A stretch of DNA of 51,868 nt, taken from assembly GCA_016872795.1 (NCBI GenBank), contig VGYZ01000021.1:1-51868 (forward strand), given 5' to 3'. Source of the DNA: Planctomycetota bacterium (lineage in GTDB: Bacteria > Planctomycetota > UBA1135 > GCA-002686595). This document shows, piece by piece, positions 15,940 to 23,807 of this stretch. The stretch's first letter is position 1. Every line of letters starts with the position of its first letter. Position numbers and translations under genes: made by a program. The notes below the pieces were generated by a model, which saw only the letters and a list, made by a program, of their open reading frames with translations, was not told the DNA's origin and made no database searches.

Positions 15940-16838
15940 AGACGCTGCCCACGCTGCTCGACATGCTGGCGCGCCGCCTGTCCCCGGACGGAGCGCGCTG
16001 GTTCGAATCGGCTCGCGGCGAGATCGCTCGCGGCGCGTCGAACGAGCGTTTCTGCGCGCTTTTTTCCATGGCCAGCCGCTTCGCGCCGCGCGGCCTGCTC
16101 GCGCCGAGTGCGGACGAGCTGCGGGCGTCGGCCGCGGCGCTGCCGGGCTGGAGCCCGGAGCGCTGGACGACGCTGGAAGCGCTGCGCGTGGCGCTCGTGC
16201 TTTCGCGCGCGGATCTGGCGCAGCCCGCGGCGGTCGCGGCGATCGAGGAGCTCTTCCGCTACGCGGACATCGGCGAGTTGTGCGCCGGCTACAAGCTGCT
16301 CGCGCACCTGCCCGGGCCCGAGCGCTTCCTGTGGCGCGCCGGCGAAGGCGCGCGCTCGAGCATGAGGTCCGTGTACGAATCGGCCTGCTGCGACACGCCC
16401 TATCCCGCCCGGCACTTCGACGCGCTCGCTTGGCGGCAGGCCGTGATCAAGGCGCTGTTCGTCGAGGCTCCGCTGTGGCGCGTCGGCGGCATCGACCGCA
16501 GGCTCGACGCCGAGCTCGCGCGCATGGCGCTCGATCTCGCGGAAGAGCGCCGCAGCGCGGGGCGTCCCGTCAATCCGGAGTTGTGGATGTGCCTCGGCAC
16601 ATTCGGCGGCGAGCGCGGGCTGGCTTCGCTCGAGCTCGAGCTGCGCAGCGGTCCGCCGCGCGGGCGCGCGGGCGCCGTGCTCGGTCTTACGCGCGCGGGT
16701 GCCCGCGAGCGCCTTGCGTCGCTGCAGGGGCTCGAGAGAGACCCGCTCGTTCACGCGACCCTCGTCGCGGCGCTCGGCGGCGCCCACGACTCGGGCGCCT
16801 TCGCCGCCCTCGATCCGAACTTGCACGGAGTCAGCTAG
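15936..16838 (+). CDS. eboA: EboA-domain protein
   Basis: A 300-aa protein matching the EboA family, the signature member of the ebo operon of cyanobacteria, Bacteroidetes and eustigmatophyte plastids. That operon is linked to trafficking or modification of an unidentified metabolite. Matching segments: LFSMASRFAPRG, LFRYADIGELCAGYKLLAHLPGP, EGARSSMRSVYESACCDTPYP, AWRQAVIKALFVEAPLWRVGGIDRR, and DLAEERRSAGRPVNPELW. No signal peptide or membrane segment. The start ATG lies in the ATGA overlap with the preceding stop (15936-15939). It is followed three bases later by a TatD-family hydrolase, the usual ebo partner. The UbiA-like prenyltransferase, dehydroquinate-synthase-like and phosphodiesterase genes of full ebo operons are not in this window. 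Confidence 0.82.
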   Translation: MKTLPTLLDMLARRLSPDGARWFESARGEIARGASNERFCALFSMASRFAPRGLLAPSADELRASAAALPGWSPERWTTLEALRVALVLSRADLAQPAAVAAIEELFRYADIGELCAGYKLLAHLPGPERFLWRAGEGARSSMRSVYESACCDTPYPARHFDALAWRQAVIKALFVEAPLWRVGGIDRRLDAELARMALDLAEERRSAGRPVNPELWMCLGTFGGERGLASLELELRSGPPRGRAGAVLGLTRAGARERLASLQGLERDPLVHATLVAALGGAHDSGAFAALDPNLHGVS

Positions 16839-16840
16839 AG

Positions 16841-17740
16841 ATGCGCTTCTTCGATCCGCACATCCACATGATCAGCCGCACGACGGACGACTACGAGGCC
16901 ATGTCGAAGGCCGGCGTCCGCGCGGTGATCGAGCCGGCCTTCTGGATCGGCCAGCCGCGCACCACGCTCGGCGCGTTCGTCGACTACTTCTCGCAGATCC
17001 TCGGCTGGGAGCGCTTCCGCGCCAGCCAGTTCGGCATCGCGCACTACTGCTGCATCGGGCTCAACTCGAAAGAAGCGAACAACGAGGCGCTCGCCAAGGA
17101 CGTGCTCGCGGTGCTCGAGCGCTTCGTTCTCAAGGAAGGCGTCGTCGCGGTGGGTGAGATCGGCTACGACGAAATCTCGGCCGCGGAGGAGTTCGCTTAC
17201 GTCGCTCAGCTCGCTCTCGCCGTGAAGCACGACATGGTCGTGATGGTGCATTCGCCGCACCGCGACAAGAAGCGCGGCATCCAGCGCTCGCTCGCCGTCG
17301 CGAAGGAGTGCGGCCAGCCGATGGCGAAGCTCGTCATCGATCACAACAACGAGGAGACCGTTCAAGACGTCCTCGATGCGGGCGCGTGGGCCGCGTTCAC
17401 GATCTACCCGCACACGAAGATGGGCTCCGAGCGCATGGTCGAAATCGTGCGCAAGTACGGGCCCGAGCGGATCATCGTCGACAGCTCCGCCGACTGGGGC
17501 ATTTCCGACCCCCTCTCCGTGCCCAAGACCGCCGCGCTCATGTTGCAGCGCGGAATCGACCCCGCATGGGTCGAGCAGGTCACGTGGCAGAACGCCCTCG
17601 ACGCCTACGCGCAGTCGGGGCAGATCGATGTGCCCGCATTGCTCGCCACGCCCGTGATCGACCAGCGCGCGCTCTTCAGCGACAACTCCGTCCTGCGCGG
17701 TCAGATGCCGCGCATCGACGAGACTTCAGTCCCCAACTGA
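16841..17740 (+). CDS. TatD-family metal-dependent hydrolase, EboB-like
   Basis: A 299-aa TIM-barrel hydrolase. Metal ligands visible: HIH near the start (His7, His9), the Glu in VAVGEIGYDE, HSPH about residue 137, DHNNEE around residue 167, and the late Asp in IVDSSADWG. It resembles the TatD-like proteins that accompany EboA rather than the DNase TatD itself. It begins two bases after the eboA stop, so the two are cotranscribed. In ebo operons this enzyme is thought to act on the trafficked metabolite; its reaction is unknown. It faces the convergent amidohydrolase gene with 15 bp between stops. Confidence 0.85.
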   Translation: MRFFDPHIHMISRTTDDYEAMSKAGVRAVIEPAFWIGQPRTTLGAFVDYFSQILGWERFRASQFGIAHYCCIGLNSKEANNEALAKDVLAVLERFVLKEGVVAVGEIGYDEISAAEEFAYVAQLALAVKHDMVVMVHSPHRDKKRGIQRSLAVAKECGQPMAKLVIDHNNEETVQDVLDAGAWAAFTIYPHTKMGSERMVEIVRKYGPERIIVDSSADWGISDPLSVPKTAALMLQRGIDPAWVEQVTWQNALDAYAQSGQIDVPALLATPVIDQRALFSDNSVLRGQMPRIDETSVPN

Positions 17741-17755
17741 AGTTCCCCCCTGCGG

Positions 17756-18661
17756 TTACGGGCGCCCGAGCAGGCGCAGCGCGTTTGCGCGGAAAATCGG
17801 GCCAATGGCGGCGGGGGACAGTGACGCGACGATGGCGCGCTGCTCCTCGTGGCGCTCGCGGCGCCAGCCGGCGGGGAAGGTGTTGGAGTCGGTGCCGAAC
17901 AGCACTCGTTCGGGTCCGAACGCGTCGAGCGTGCGCGCAAAGACATCGCGCAGGGTGAGCTTGTCGGGGTGCTGCGCGAGCCAGCTGTTCGACGAGGAGG
18001 TGTCGACGAAGACATTGGCGCACTGCGCTCCGGCGGTGAGCGTCTCGTGGAAGCGGCCGGCGCCGAAGTGGGGGATCACGAAGCGCGCGTTGGGAAAGTC
18101 GCGCGCGGCCGCGAGCACATGCAGGGGCGAGGCGAAGCGCTCGTCCATCGTGCGCGGGATGCCGAGCAGGTCGCGCAGCTTGACGACGAGCGCCCCGCAG
18201 TGGACATAGGCGATCGCGCTGTGAGCGTCGAGCACGCCGAGGAGCTCGCGGCACTCGGGCGCGGAGAGCTCGTAGTGATGGAGGGCCGGGAACAGCAGTA
18301 CGCCGCGGAAGCCCTTCGACTCGAGCAGCGTGCGCGTGCGCTCGGCCGCTCCTTCCGCCTTGGGATTCACGAGCGCGAACGGCGTGATGCGGCCCTTGGC
18401 GAGCACGGCGGCTGCCGCGAGCGAGGGGACTTCTTCGGGGGCGCTGGCGAAGGCCGCGGCGTGCTCGACGCCGTGCGCGTCGAACTCCGCGATCCAACGC
18501 GCCACATGCGTCGCGAGCTCCGTCGGCGGCAGCTCGATCTGCGCTTTCGCCGCTGCTTGGGCGAGACGCTCCGAGGGAGTTCCCGGCAGCGGCGAGAGCG
18601 CCGCGAGCGCGTCGAAGTAGGGCCGCGAGAAGAGGTGCAGGTGGAAGTCGACCAGCGTCAT
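17756..18661 (-). CDS. Amidohydrolase-family protein (PF04909 type)
   Basis: A 301-aa metal-dependent hydrolase of the amidohydrolase_2 family (ACMSD/gamma-resorcylate decarboxylase type). It starts MTLVDFHLHLFSR with the HxH metal motif. Also seen are VHCGAL, FVIPHFGAGRFHE and the late catalytic Asp in VLFGTDSNTFP. Its ATG overlaps the stop of the upstream FkbM gene as ATGA, indicating translational coupling. The substrate is unknown. A decarboxylase or lactonase-like role would fit the family. It faces the TatD-like hydrolase, so two unrelated TIM-barrel hydrolases end head to head. Confidence 0.82.
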   Translation of the reverse strand: MTLVDFHLHLFSRPYFDALAALSPLPGTPSERLAQAAAKAQIELPPTELATHVARWIAEFDAHGVEHAAAFASAPEEVPSLAAAAVLAKGRITPFALVNPKAEGAAERTRTLLESKGFRGVLLFPALHHYELSAPECRELLGVLDAHSAIAYVHCGALVVKLRDLLGIPRTMDERFASPLHVLAAARDFPNARFVIPHFGAGRFHETLTAGAQCANVFVDTSSSNSWLAQHPDKLTLRDVFARTLDAFGPERVLFGTDSNTFPAGWRRERHEEQRAIVASLSPAAIGPIFRANALRLLGRP

Positions 18662-19509
18662 CTTCCGTCTTCCTTGAGGCTGCGCACGAGGCCGTGCAAG
18701 CGGGCCTTCAGGCCGAGCACATGGAAGGGCGCGCCGCGCGTGCCCCACAGGTCGATGCCGCCCTTGACCGGATCGCGGCGCGAGACCTGCGCGAGGATGC
18801 GCTCCGCGCTCATCGGGAACGGCGCCTCGGTCGCCTTGCCGAGCGTGAAGCCCTGCGCGACGAGGAACTGCAGCAGTTCCTCGGGCTTGGCTCCGCGCAG
18901 CGCGTAGGGCCAGAACTCCATCAGCAGCGCCATGCGCGGGCTGCGCTCGAGCGTCGCGCGCATGCCCTGCAGCGCGAGCCACTCCGATCCCTGCGTGTCG
19001 ATCTTGGCGAAGTCGATGCCGTCGCGGACGAACAGGTCGGGCAGTAGCGCGTCGACGGGCGCGATCTCGATCTCGAGCTCTCGCGCCGCACGCATGTCCG
19101 CCGGAGCCGCGCCATCGAGCACGCGGTTGTCCCCGAAGTTGCGCGGATCGAGCGCGATGCGCGCGCGAGAGCGCGTCGCTCCCGCCGCGACGCGGTGCAC
19201 CGTGCAGCGGCCCGTGCCGGCCGCCATGGCGCGAGCGACATTGCGCTCGCAGACCTCGGCAATCTCGGGCACGGGCTCGAAGGCGTGGACCTCGCAGCCC
19301 GCAAGCACGGCCGCAGCGCTGAACCAGCCGATGTTCGCGCCCAGGTCGAGCAGGCGCATGCCCGGCCGCAGGTGCGCGAGCATCAGGTCCGTTTCGTGGT
19401 CCGCCCAGGAGCCGCGCTCGATCGCCGGCCCGATGATCGCATCGCCCGCGAGGACTTCGAAGTCGATCCCGAGTCGCGTCGGTCGGACCGTGCGGGTGGC
19501 GAGGCTCAC
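18658..19509 (-). CDS. FkbM-family methyltransferase
   Basis: A 283-aa SAM-dependent O-methyltransferase of the FkbM family, acting on sugars or polyketides. The Rossmann motif I is MRLLDLGANIGWFSAAA, followed by VHAFEPVPE, and the FkbM-typical IDFAKIDTQGSEWLALQGM and LLMEFWPYALR. I chose the GTG at 19509. The TATCGT element (19518-19523, minus) lies eight bases upstream with the C-rich string seen at other starts, and longer starts (19578, 19650) would overlap the next gene. It is coupled by ATGA overlap to the amidohydrolase. The target could be an exopolysaccharide or lipid sugar. Confidence 0.82.
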   Translation of the reverse strand: MSLATRTVRPTRLGIDFEVLAGDAIIGPAIERGSWADHETDLMLAHLRPGMRLLDLGANIGWFSAAAVLAGCEVHAFEPVPEIAEVCERNVARAMAAGTGRCTVHRVAAGATRSRARIALDPRNFGDNRVLDGAAPADMRAARELEIEIAPVDALLPDLFVRDGIDFAKIDTQGSEWLALQGMRATLERSPRMALLMEFWPYALRGAKPEELLQFLVAQGFTLGKATEAPFPMSAERILAQVSRRDPVKGGIDLWGTRGAPFHVLGLKARLHGLVRSLKEDGR

Positions 19510-19517
19510 GGGGCGCG

Positions 19518-19523
19518 ACGATA
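19518..19523 (-). promoter_or_regulatory. -10 element of the FkbM gene, leaderless arrangement
   Basis: TATCGT followed by CGCGCCCC and then the GTG. With normal -10 to start-site spacing, transcription would begin at the start codon. Confidence 0.5.
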
Positions 19524-19546
19524 GCAACGCGAGCGATGCCGCGCGC

Positions 19547-20050
19547 TCACTCGAGCGCCGCGCCGCCGCCCGTGACATAGGCGAATTCGCTGTTCCAGCT
19601 GCGCGCCATGCACTTGAACCATCCCGTGTGGCGTGCTGCGAACCGCTCATCCTCGAAGGCCGTCACCGCGAGCACGAAGTAGGGGCCAGAGCCCACGCAG
19701 CCGTGGGCTCCGGCTTCGTAGCGCGCGTAGGCGTAGTGGAAGGCAGGCTCGTTGCGCGGGTCGCGCGGCGCGCTGTCGAGCAGACCCTGCTCGACGAGCG
19801 CGCCGAGGAAGTCGGCGTCCAGCGAGGTCGACCACTCGCAGCGAGAGGGCGGGTAGTCGCCGTGGACGCGGCGGTAGCGCTCGAGCACGGTTCGCACGCG
19901 CTCCATCGTGCGCACCCGCTCTAGGTCGCGCGCATGGGCACGGCGCGCCTCCACGCGCGGTACGATCACGCCCGCGAGCGCGCCGAGCCCGAGCAGGGCT
20001 AGCGCGAGCCGGGGCAGCGCGGAGGCAAGGCGGGGGGCGGCGGATTGCAT
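19547..20050 (-). CDS. Pseudopilin-like membrane-anchored protein
   Basis: A 167-aa protein with one N-terminal hydrophobic helix (about residues 15-35: LALALLGLGALAGVIVPRV). It is followed at once by a charged amphipathic helix and VLERYRRVHGDYPPS, which is the layout of GspG-like major pseudopilins (LxxYRxxxGxYPxx). The prepilin peptidase motif GFTLIE is absent; Gly-rich GLGALAGV occupies that place. It may therefore stay a membrane-anchored protein rather than be processed. The C-terminal part has a short Gly-rich loop and WNSEFAYVTGGG. No other type II secretion or pilus genes are next to it. The ATG at 20050 fits the start of the hydrophobic region, with a CACTCT -10-like element six bases upstream. 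Confidence 0.6.
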   Translation of the reverse strand: MQSAAPRLASALPRLALALLGLGALAGVIVPRVEARRAHARDLERVRTMERVRTVLERYRRVHGDYPPSRCEWSTSLDADFLGALVEQGLLDSAPRDPRNEPAFHYAYARYEAGAHGCVGSGPYFVLAVTAFEDERFAARHTGWFKCMARSWNSEFAYVTGGGAALE

Positions 20051-20181
20051 GGGGGGAGAGTGGAGATCGACCTGTGCGGTCGGGGCACTTGTGGGCTGCC
20101 GTGCAGGGGCCACTCGCGCCGTTCCCAAGCGGGAACACCCCGGCGCGCGGTTCCATGGGCGGCGGCGCCCCTCGCGGGCGC

Positions 20182-20187
20182 TATCCT
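20182..20187 (+). promoter_or_regulatory. -10 element of the PTPS-family gene
   Basis: TATCCT followed by CGCCGCGTCCCC and the ATG at 20200. The same core occurs before nadA. Confidence 0.5.
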
Positions 20188-20199
20188 CGCCGCGTCCCC

Positions 20200-20691
20200 A
20201 TGGAACGCTGGTCCATCACCATCGCGAAGGAGTACTTCAAGTTCTCCGCCGCGCACTTCCTGATCTTCCCCGACGGCACTTCCGAGCGCCTGCACGGCCA
20301 CAACTACCGCGTGCGGTGCGAGGTCGAGGCGCGCTTGACGCGCTTTGGCCTCGTGCTCGACTTCACCGAGATCAAGCCGGTGGTGCGCGCGCTGTGCGAC
20401 GAACTCGACGAGCACTGGCTCGTGCCGGGCGAGCATTCGGTGCTCACCTACGCGCAGCGCGCGGACGGAGTGACCGAAGTGCGCTACCGCGAACTCTACT
20501 ATGCGGCTCCGACGAGCGACGTGATCGTGCTGCCGATCAACAACACGAGCTCCGAGAACCTCGCGACATGGTTCGGCCGCGAGCTGCACCGGCGCATCGC
20601 CGCGCGCTTCGCCGATCTCGACATGTTGCGGCTGCGCGTGTCGATCGATGAGACTCCCGGGCAGGCCGGCGTGTACATGTACGAGAAGTAG
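20200..20691 (+). CDS. 6-pyruvoyl-tetrahydropterin synthase/QueD-family protein
   Basis: A 163-aa T-fold protein of the PTPS/6-carboxytetrahydropterin synthase family, which acts on dihydroneopterin triphosphate. The zinc ligands are visible in FSAAHF and LHGHNYR, and the substrate Glu side in DFTEIK. The catalytic Cys found four residues before HGH in QueD (CGRLHGH) is Ser here (SERLHGH), with a Glu next to it. That departs from QueD. It hints at one of the Cys-less branches, some of which cleave the side chain for folate or methanopterin synthesis. It also has a longer middle insertion (YAQRADGVTEVRYRELYY). The start codon ATG 20200 follows a -10-like element. No other queuosine or folate gene adjoins it. 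Confidence 0.78.
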   Translation: MERWSITIAKEYFKFSAAHFLIFPDGTSERLHGHNYRVRCEVEARLTRFGLVLDFTEIKPVVRALCDELDEHWLVPGEHSVLTYAQRADGVTEVRYRELYYAAPTSDVIVLPINNTSSENLATWFGRELHRRIAARFADLDMLRLRVSIDETPGQAGVYMYEK

Positions 20692-20726
20692 CCTCCGCCG
20701 CCGTGGATCGCGCCGTGTCCACAGGG

Positions 20727-20732
20727 CACAAT
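20727..20732 (+). promoter_or_regulatory. -10 element of the ABC transporter operon
   Basis: CACAAT followed by CGCGCC and the GTG start at 20739. The spacing predicts a leaderless mRNA. The same string with one base more precedes miaB. Confidence 0.5.
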
Positions 20733-20738
20733 CGCGCC

Positions 20739-21752
20739 GTGAGCGAAGTCCTGATCGAGATGCGCGGCGCGGGCAAGCGCTTCCGCACATGGAAGCGTCG
20801 CGAGGGGTTCGGCGGCTTCTTCGTGAATCTGTTCGCGCGCGAGTGGACGGAGGTCGCGGCGCTCGAGGGCATCGAACTCGAGATTCGGCGCGGCGAGTTT
20901 CTCGGCCTGATCGGAGCGAACGGCGCCGGCAAGACGACGCTCTTGAAGTGCGTCAGCGGCATCACGCCCGTCTCGTCGGGCAGCGCGCGCATGTTCGGCT
21001 GCGACAGCTTCGCGCTCCGCGACGAGCACAAGCGTCGACTCTCGATGGTGATGGGGCAGCGCTCGCAGCTGTGGTGGGACCTGCCCGCGATCGATTCGTT
21101 CCGGTTGCTGCGCGAGATCTACTCGGTGCCGAGGTCCGACTTCGAGCTGCGCCTGCGCGAGTCGGCCGAGCGTCTTCAGGTCACCGACATGCTCCAGCGC
21201 CAGCTGCGCAACCTCTCGCTCGGCGAGCGCATGAAGATGGAGATCATCGGCGCGTTCCTGCACGAGCCGGATGTGGTGTTCCTCGACGAGCCGACGATCG
21301 GGCTCGACCTCGTGTCGCGCGAAACGATCCGCCGCTACTTGGTCGAGATCAATCGCGCGCGCGGCGTGACGATCGTGCTCACGAGCCACGACATGGAGGA
21401 CATCGAGGAGACCTGTCGGCGGCTCGTGATCCTGCGGCAGGGGCGCGTGCTGTTCGACGGCGGGCTGGTCGACTTGAAGGCGCGCACCTACGAGCGGCGT
21501 GCGATCGAAGTGCACCTCGAGCCCAGCTCGCCCGGCTGGGACGCCGCGTTCGAGCCGCTGCTCGAGCCGTTCGGCGCGCGCCTCGAGCGCGCGGCTCCGC
21601 TGACGCTGCTGTTCAGCGTTCCGGCTCCGGCCGTGCAGCGCTTCGTGCCGTTCCTGTTCGAGCGCTTCGCGATCCGCGACCTGTCGATCGAGCACCACCC
21701 GCTCGACATGATCATCCGGCAGATCTTCCAGCAGCGCGAGGGCGGGGCTTGA
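20739..21752 (+). CDS. ABC-2 type exporter, ATP-binding subunit
   Basis: A 337-aa ATPase energising an export system together with the next two genes. Walker A GANGAGKTT (residues 59-67), Q-loop in MVMGQRSQLWWDL, signature NLSLGERMKME (a variant of LSGGQ), Walker B VVFLDEPTIGLD, and the switch His in LTSHDMEDIEE. The MGQRSQLWWDLP motif and the long C-terminal domain of about 100 residues are typical of the ABC-2 subfamily paired with PF06182 permeases. GTG at 20739 is the start. A GTG at 20703 would lie upstream of the -10. The last base pairs overlap the TTG start of the first permease (TTGA). Confidence 0.88.
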   Translation: MSEVLIEMRGAGKRFRTWKRREGFGGFFVNLFAREWTEVAALEGIELEIRRGEFLGLIGANGAGKTTLLKCVSGITPVSSGSARMFGCDSFALRDEHKRRLSMVMGQRSQLWWDLPAIDSFRLLREIYSVPRSDFELRLRESAERLQVTDMLQRQLRNLSLGERMKMEIIGAFLHEPDVVFLDEPTIGLDLVSRETIRRYLVEINRARGVTIVLTSHDMEDIEETCRRLVILRQGRVLFDGGLVDLKARTYERRAIEVHLEPSSPGWDAAFEPLLEPFGARLERAAPLTLLFSVPAPAVQRFVPFLFERFAIRDLSIEHHPLDMIIRQIFQQREGGA

Positions 21753-22588
21753 GCACGGCGGCGCCCTCGAGCTCGATCGCGCGCGACCTGCGTCTGCTAG
21801 GTGTGGCGTTCGCCTACGAGCTGCGCAAGGTGACCGCGTGGCGCGCGGGCTTCGTGGTGCGCGAGTTGATGCGCAGCCTGTGGCGACCGCTGGTGATGAT
21901 CTTCGTGTACCGCGCGATTCTCGTGACGCCCGAGGCGCGCTTCGGTGGCTTCGACTTCCCGGCGCTCGTCGCGTACCTGATCCTCGCGGCGAGCTTCGAG
22001 AAGCTGCTGTTCCACCAGCGCGGCCTCGACCTTGCCGACCAGATCTTTCAAGGCTATGTCACGAAGTACCTGACGATGCCCGTGCGCTTCTTCGTGCTCG
22101 CGCTCGGGCGTTTCGCGCAGCATCTCGCCGTGCAGTCGAGCGTGGTCGCGTTCCTGTGGGTGGTCGGATCGCTCCTGTTCCCTCAGTGGTGGCCGCGCGT
22201 CGCGAGCGCGAGCGCCGCGCTGCAGGCCTTCGTGCTCGTGCTGCTCGGCAGCTACTGCGCGTTTCTCATGTGTTTTCTCGTCAATGTGCTCGCGTTCTGG
22301 CTCGAGGTCGTGTGGACGCTGTCGGCGATGGCGAGCTTTGTGTTCAGCTTCGCGGCAGGCGTGCTCGTGCCCGTCTCCGCGATGCCGCAGTCGCTCGCGG
22401 GCGCGCTGCGCTGGATGTTTCCTTACTGGGCGGTCAGTGCGCCGGGCGAGTTGTTCCTCGGTCGGCTCGGGACGCAGGAGTTCCTGCGCGGCGTATGCGT
22501 GCTGCTCGCGTGGGTCGTTGCGCTCGAGCTGCTGCGCCAATTGCTGTGGCGCCGTGGCCTGCGCCGTCACATCGGCGCGGGAGTGTGA
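21749..22588 (+). CDS. ABC-2 type exporter, permease 1
   Basis: A 279-aa integral membrane protein, about six hydrophobic helices (clusters near residues 40-60, 110-140, 155-215, 245-270). It starts with TTG overlapping the ATPase stop (TTGA, 21749-21752), so it is translationally coupled. It resembles the PF06182 ABC2 membrane family in its N-terminal amphipathic YELRKVTAWRAGFVVRELMRSLWRPL, the PALVAYLILAASFEKLLF segment, and the late PVSAMPQSLAGALRWMFPYW. These permeases come in pairs that form a heterodimer. The cargo is unknown. Confidence 0.82.
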   Translation: MSTAAPSSSIARDLRLLGVAFAYELRKVTAWRAGFVVRELMRSLWRPLVMIFVYRAILVTPEARFGGFDFPALVAYLILAASFEKLLFHQRGLDLADQIFQGYVTKYLTMPVRFFVLALGRFAQHLAVQSSVVAFLWVVGSLLFPQWWPRVASASAALQAFVLVLLGSYCAFLMCFLVNVLAFWLEVVWTLSAMASFVFSFAAGVLVPVSAMPQSLAGALRWMFPYWAVSAPGELFLGRLGTQEFLRGVCVLLAWVVALELLRQLLWRRGLRRHIGAGV

Positions 22589-22591
22589 GCG

Positions 22592-23386
22592 ATGAACGCG
22601 TTCTTCCATCACCTGCGACTGGCGCGCGAGTTCGCGCGCGTTGGCGTCATCCGCAAGTCGCAGTTCCGCGTCGAATTTCTGACGCAGGTCGTGATGGACA
22701 CGGCGTGGTACCTCGTTCACATCGCGACTTTCGAGATCCTCTTCTCGCACACGGACTCGCTCGCGGGCTGGAGCCGCGCGGAGGTGCGCGTTTTCTTGGG
22801 GTTCCTGTTTCTCTCGGATGCGTTCTGGATGATCTGGCTCGGCCAGTGCTGGCACTTCGGCCGCGAGCTGAAGGACGGCGTGCTCGACTCGCTGCGCCTG
22901 CGGCCCGGCGCGAGCGTGTTCGTCTACTTCTTCCAGCGCTTCAGCCTCGAGGCCTGCGTCAACGGAGCGATGGCCCTGAGCTGGCTCCTGTTCGCGCTAT
23001 GGGACATTCCGCTCGCTCTCGCGCCGCTGGGACTGCTCAAGCTCGCGTGGGCACTCGCACTGGCGTTCTGGGCGCGCACGGCGCTCAGCGTGGGCTTCAC
23101 GATCGCCGAGTTTCGCGCGGTGAACTCCGACCTCTCGAACTTGGCGTGGGAGGTGACGATGACGCTCGCGGATCGCCCCGTGGAGGTGTTTCCGCTGCGC
23201 ATGCGGCAGCTGCTCACTTCGCTCGTGCCCGTGGCCGCGTTGTCGTCCCTGCCGGCGGCCTTCGTGCTCGGCCGCATCAGCCCGCTCGAGGCCGCGGCCC
23301 ACACGCTGTGGATCTTCCTGCTCGGGCTGGGCGTGTTCGCGTGGTGGCGCCGCAGCTTCCGGCACTACGCGTCCGCGCTGGGTTGA
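22592..23386 (+). CDS. ABC-2 type exporter, permease 2
   Basis: A 264-aa partner permease starting three bases after permease 1. Six hydrophobic helices, an N-terminal RKSQFRVEFLTQVVMDTAWYLVH, RVFLGFLFLSDAFWMIW, and the PLRMRQLLTSLVPVAALSSLPAAFVLGR segment typical of PF06182 second permeases. The three genes form a complete exporter; daunorubicin or lipid-like cargoes are known for related systems. It ends 22 bp from the convergent MORN-like gene. Confidence 0.82.
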   Translation: MNAFFHHLRLAREFARVGVIRKSQFRVEFLTQVVMDTAWYLVHIATFEILFSHTDSLAGWSRAEVRVFLGFLFLSDAFWMIWLGQCWHFGRELKDGVLDSLRLRPGASVFVYFFQRFSLEACVNGAMALSWLLFALWDIPLALAPLGLLKLAWALALAFWARTALSVGFTIAEFRAVNSDLSNLAWEVTMTLADRPVEVFPLRMRQLLTSLVPVAALSSLPAAFVLGRISPLEAAAHTLWIFLLGLGVFAWWRRSFRHYASALG

Positions 23387-23408
23387 GCGCGTTGCGTGGG
23401 AGCACGCG

Positions 23409-23738
23409 CTACTGCGCGAGCGGCGCGATGCGCCGACCTTCCGCGTAGGTGCCGCTGCGCTCGGAGTCGAGCTCGCCGGCCTCGTTCCAAAAGCGCCACT
23501 CGCCCGTGCGCAGGCCTTGAGCGAAGTGACCCTGCCATTCGAGCTTGCCGTCGCGGTGCCATTGCTCGGAAAGCCCGTGCTTTTGGCCGTCGATGTACTC
23601 GGTCGAGTTGCGGCGCGTGCCGTCGGCGTGGAAGCTCACCTGCGCGTTGGCCGCATCGGAGCGGAGGTAGCTCTGGACGCCGCCGGCGACGGCGACGGCA
23701 CCAAAGGCGAGGCTGGCGACGAGGAGCAGGGTCTTCAT
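23409..23738 (-). CDS. Small secreted YwqK/MORN-variant repeat protein
   Basis: A 109-aa protein with an N-terminal signal or anchor (MKTLLLVASLAFGAVAVAGG). It has three short repeats of the MORN-variant (YwqK) type: EYIDGQKHGLSEQWHRDGKL, EWQGHFAQGLRTGEWRFWNE, and a last partial ELDSERSGTYAEGRR. Each has the GxxxGxxxxW pattern. These repeats are common in exported proteins and in some toxin antidotes. No effector lies next to it. Function unknown. Confidence 0.72.
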   Translation of the reverse strand: MKTLLLVASLAFGAVAVAGGVQSYLRSDAANAQVSFHADGTRRNSTEYIDGQKHGLSEQWHRDGKLEWQGHFAQGLRTGEWRFWNEAGELDSERSGTYAEGRRIAPLAQ

Positions 23739-23807
23739 GGCGTTGGAGTGGACGAACGAGCTCCCCGCGCTCTTCCTCCGAATGGGGGGAAACCGCAGCG
23801 GGGGGCT

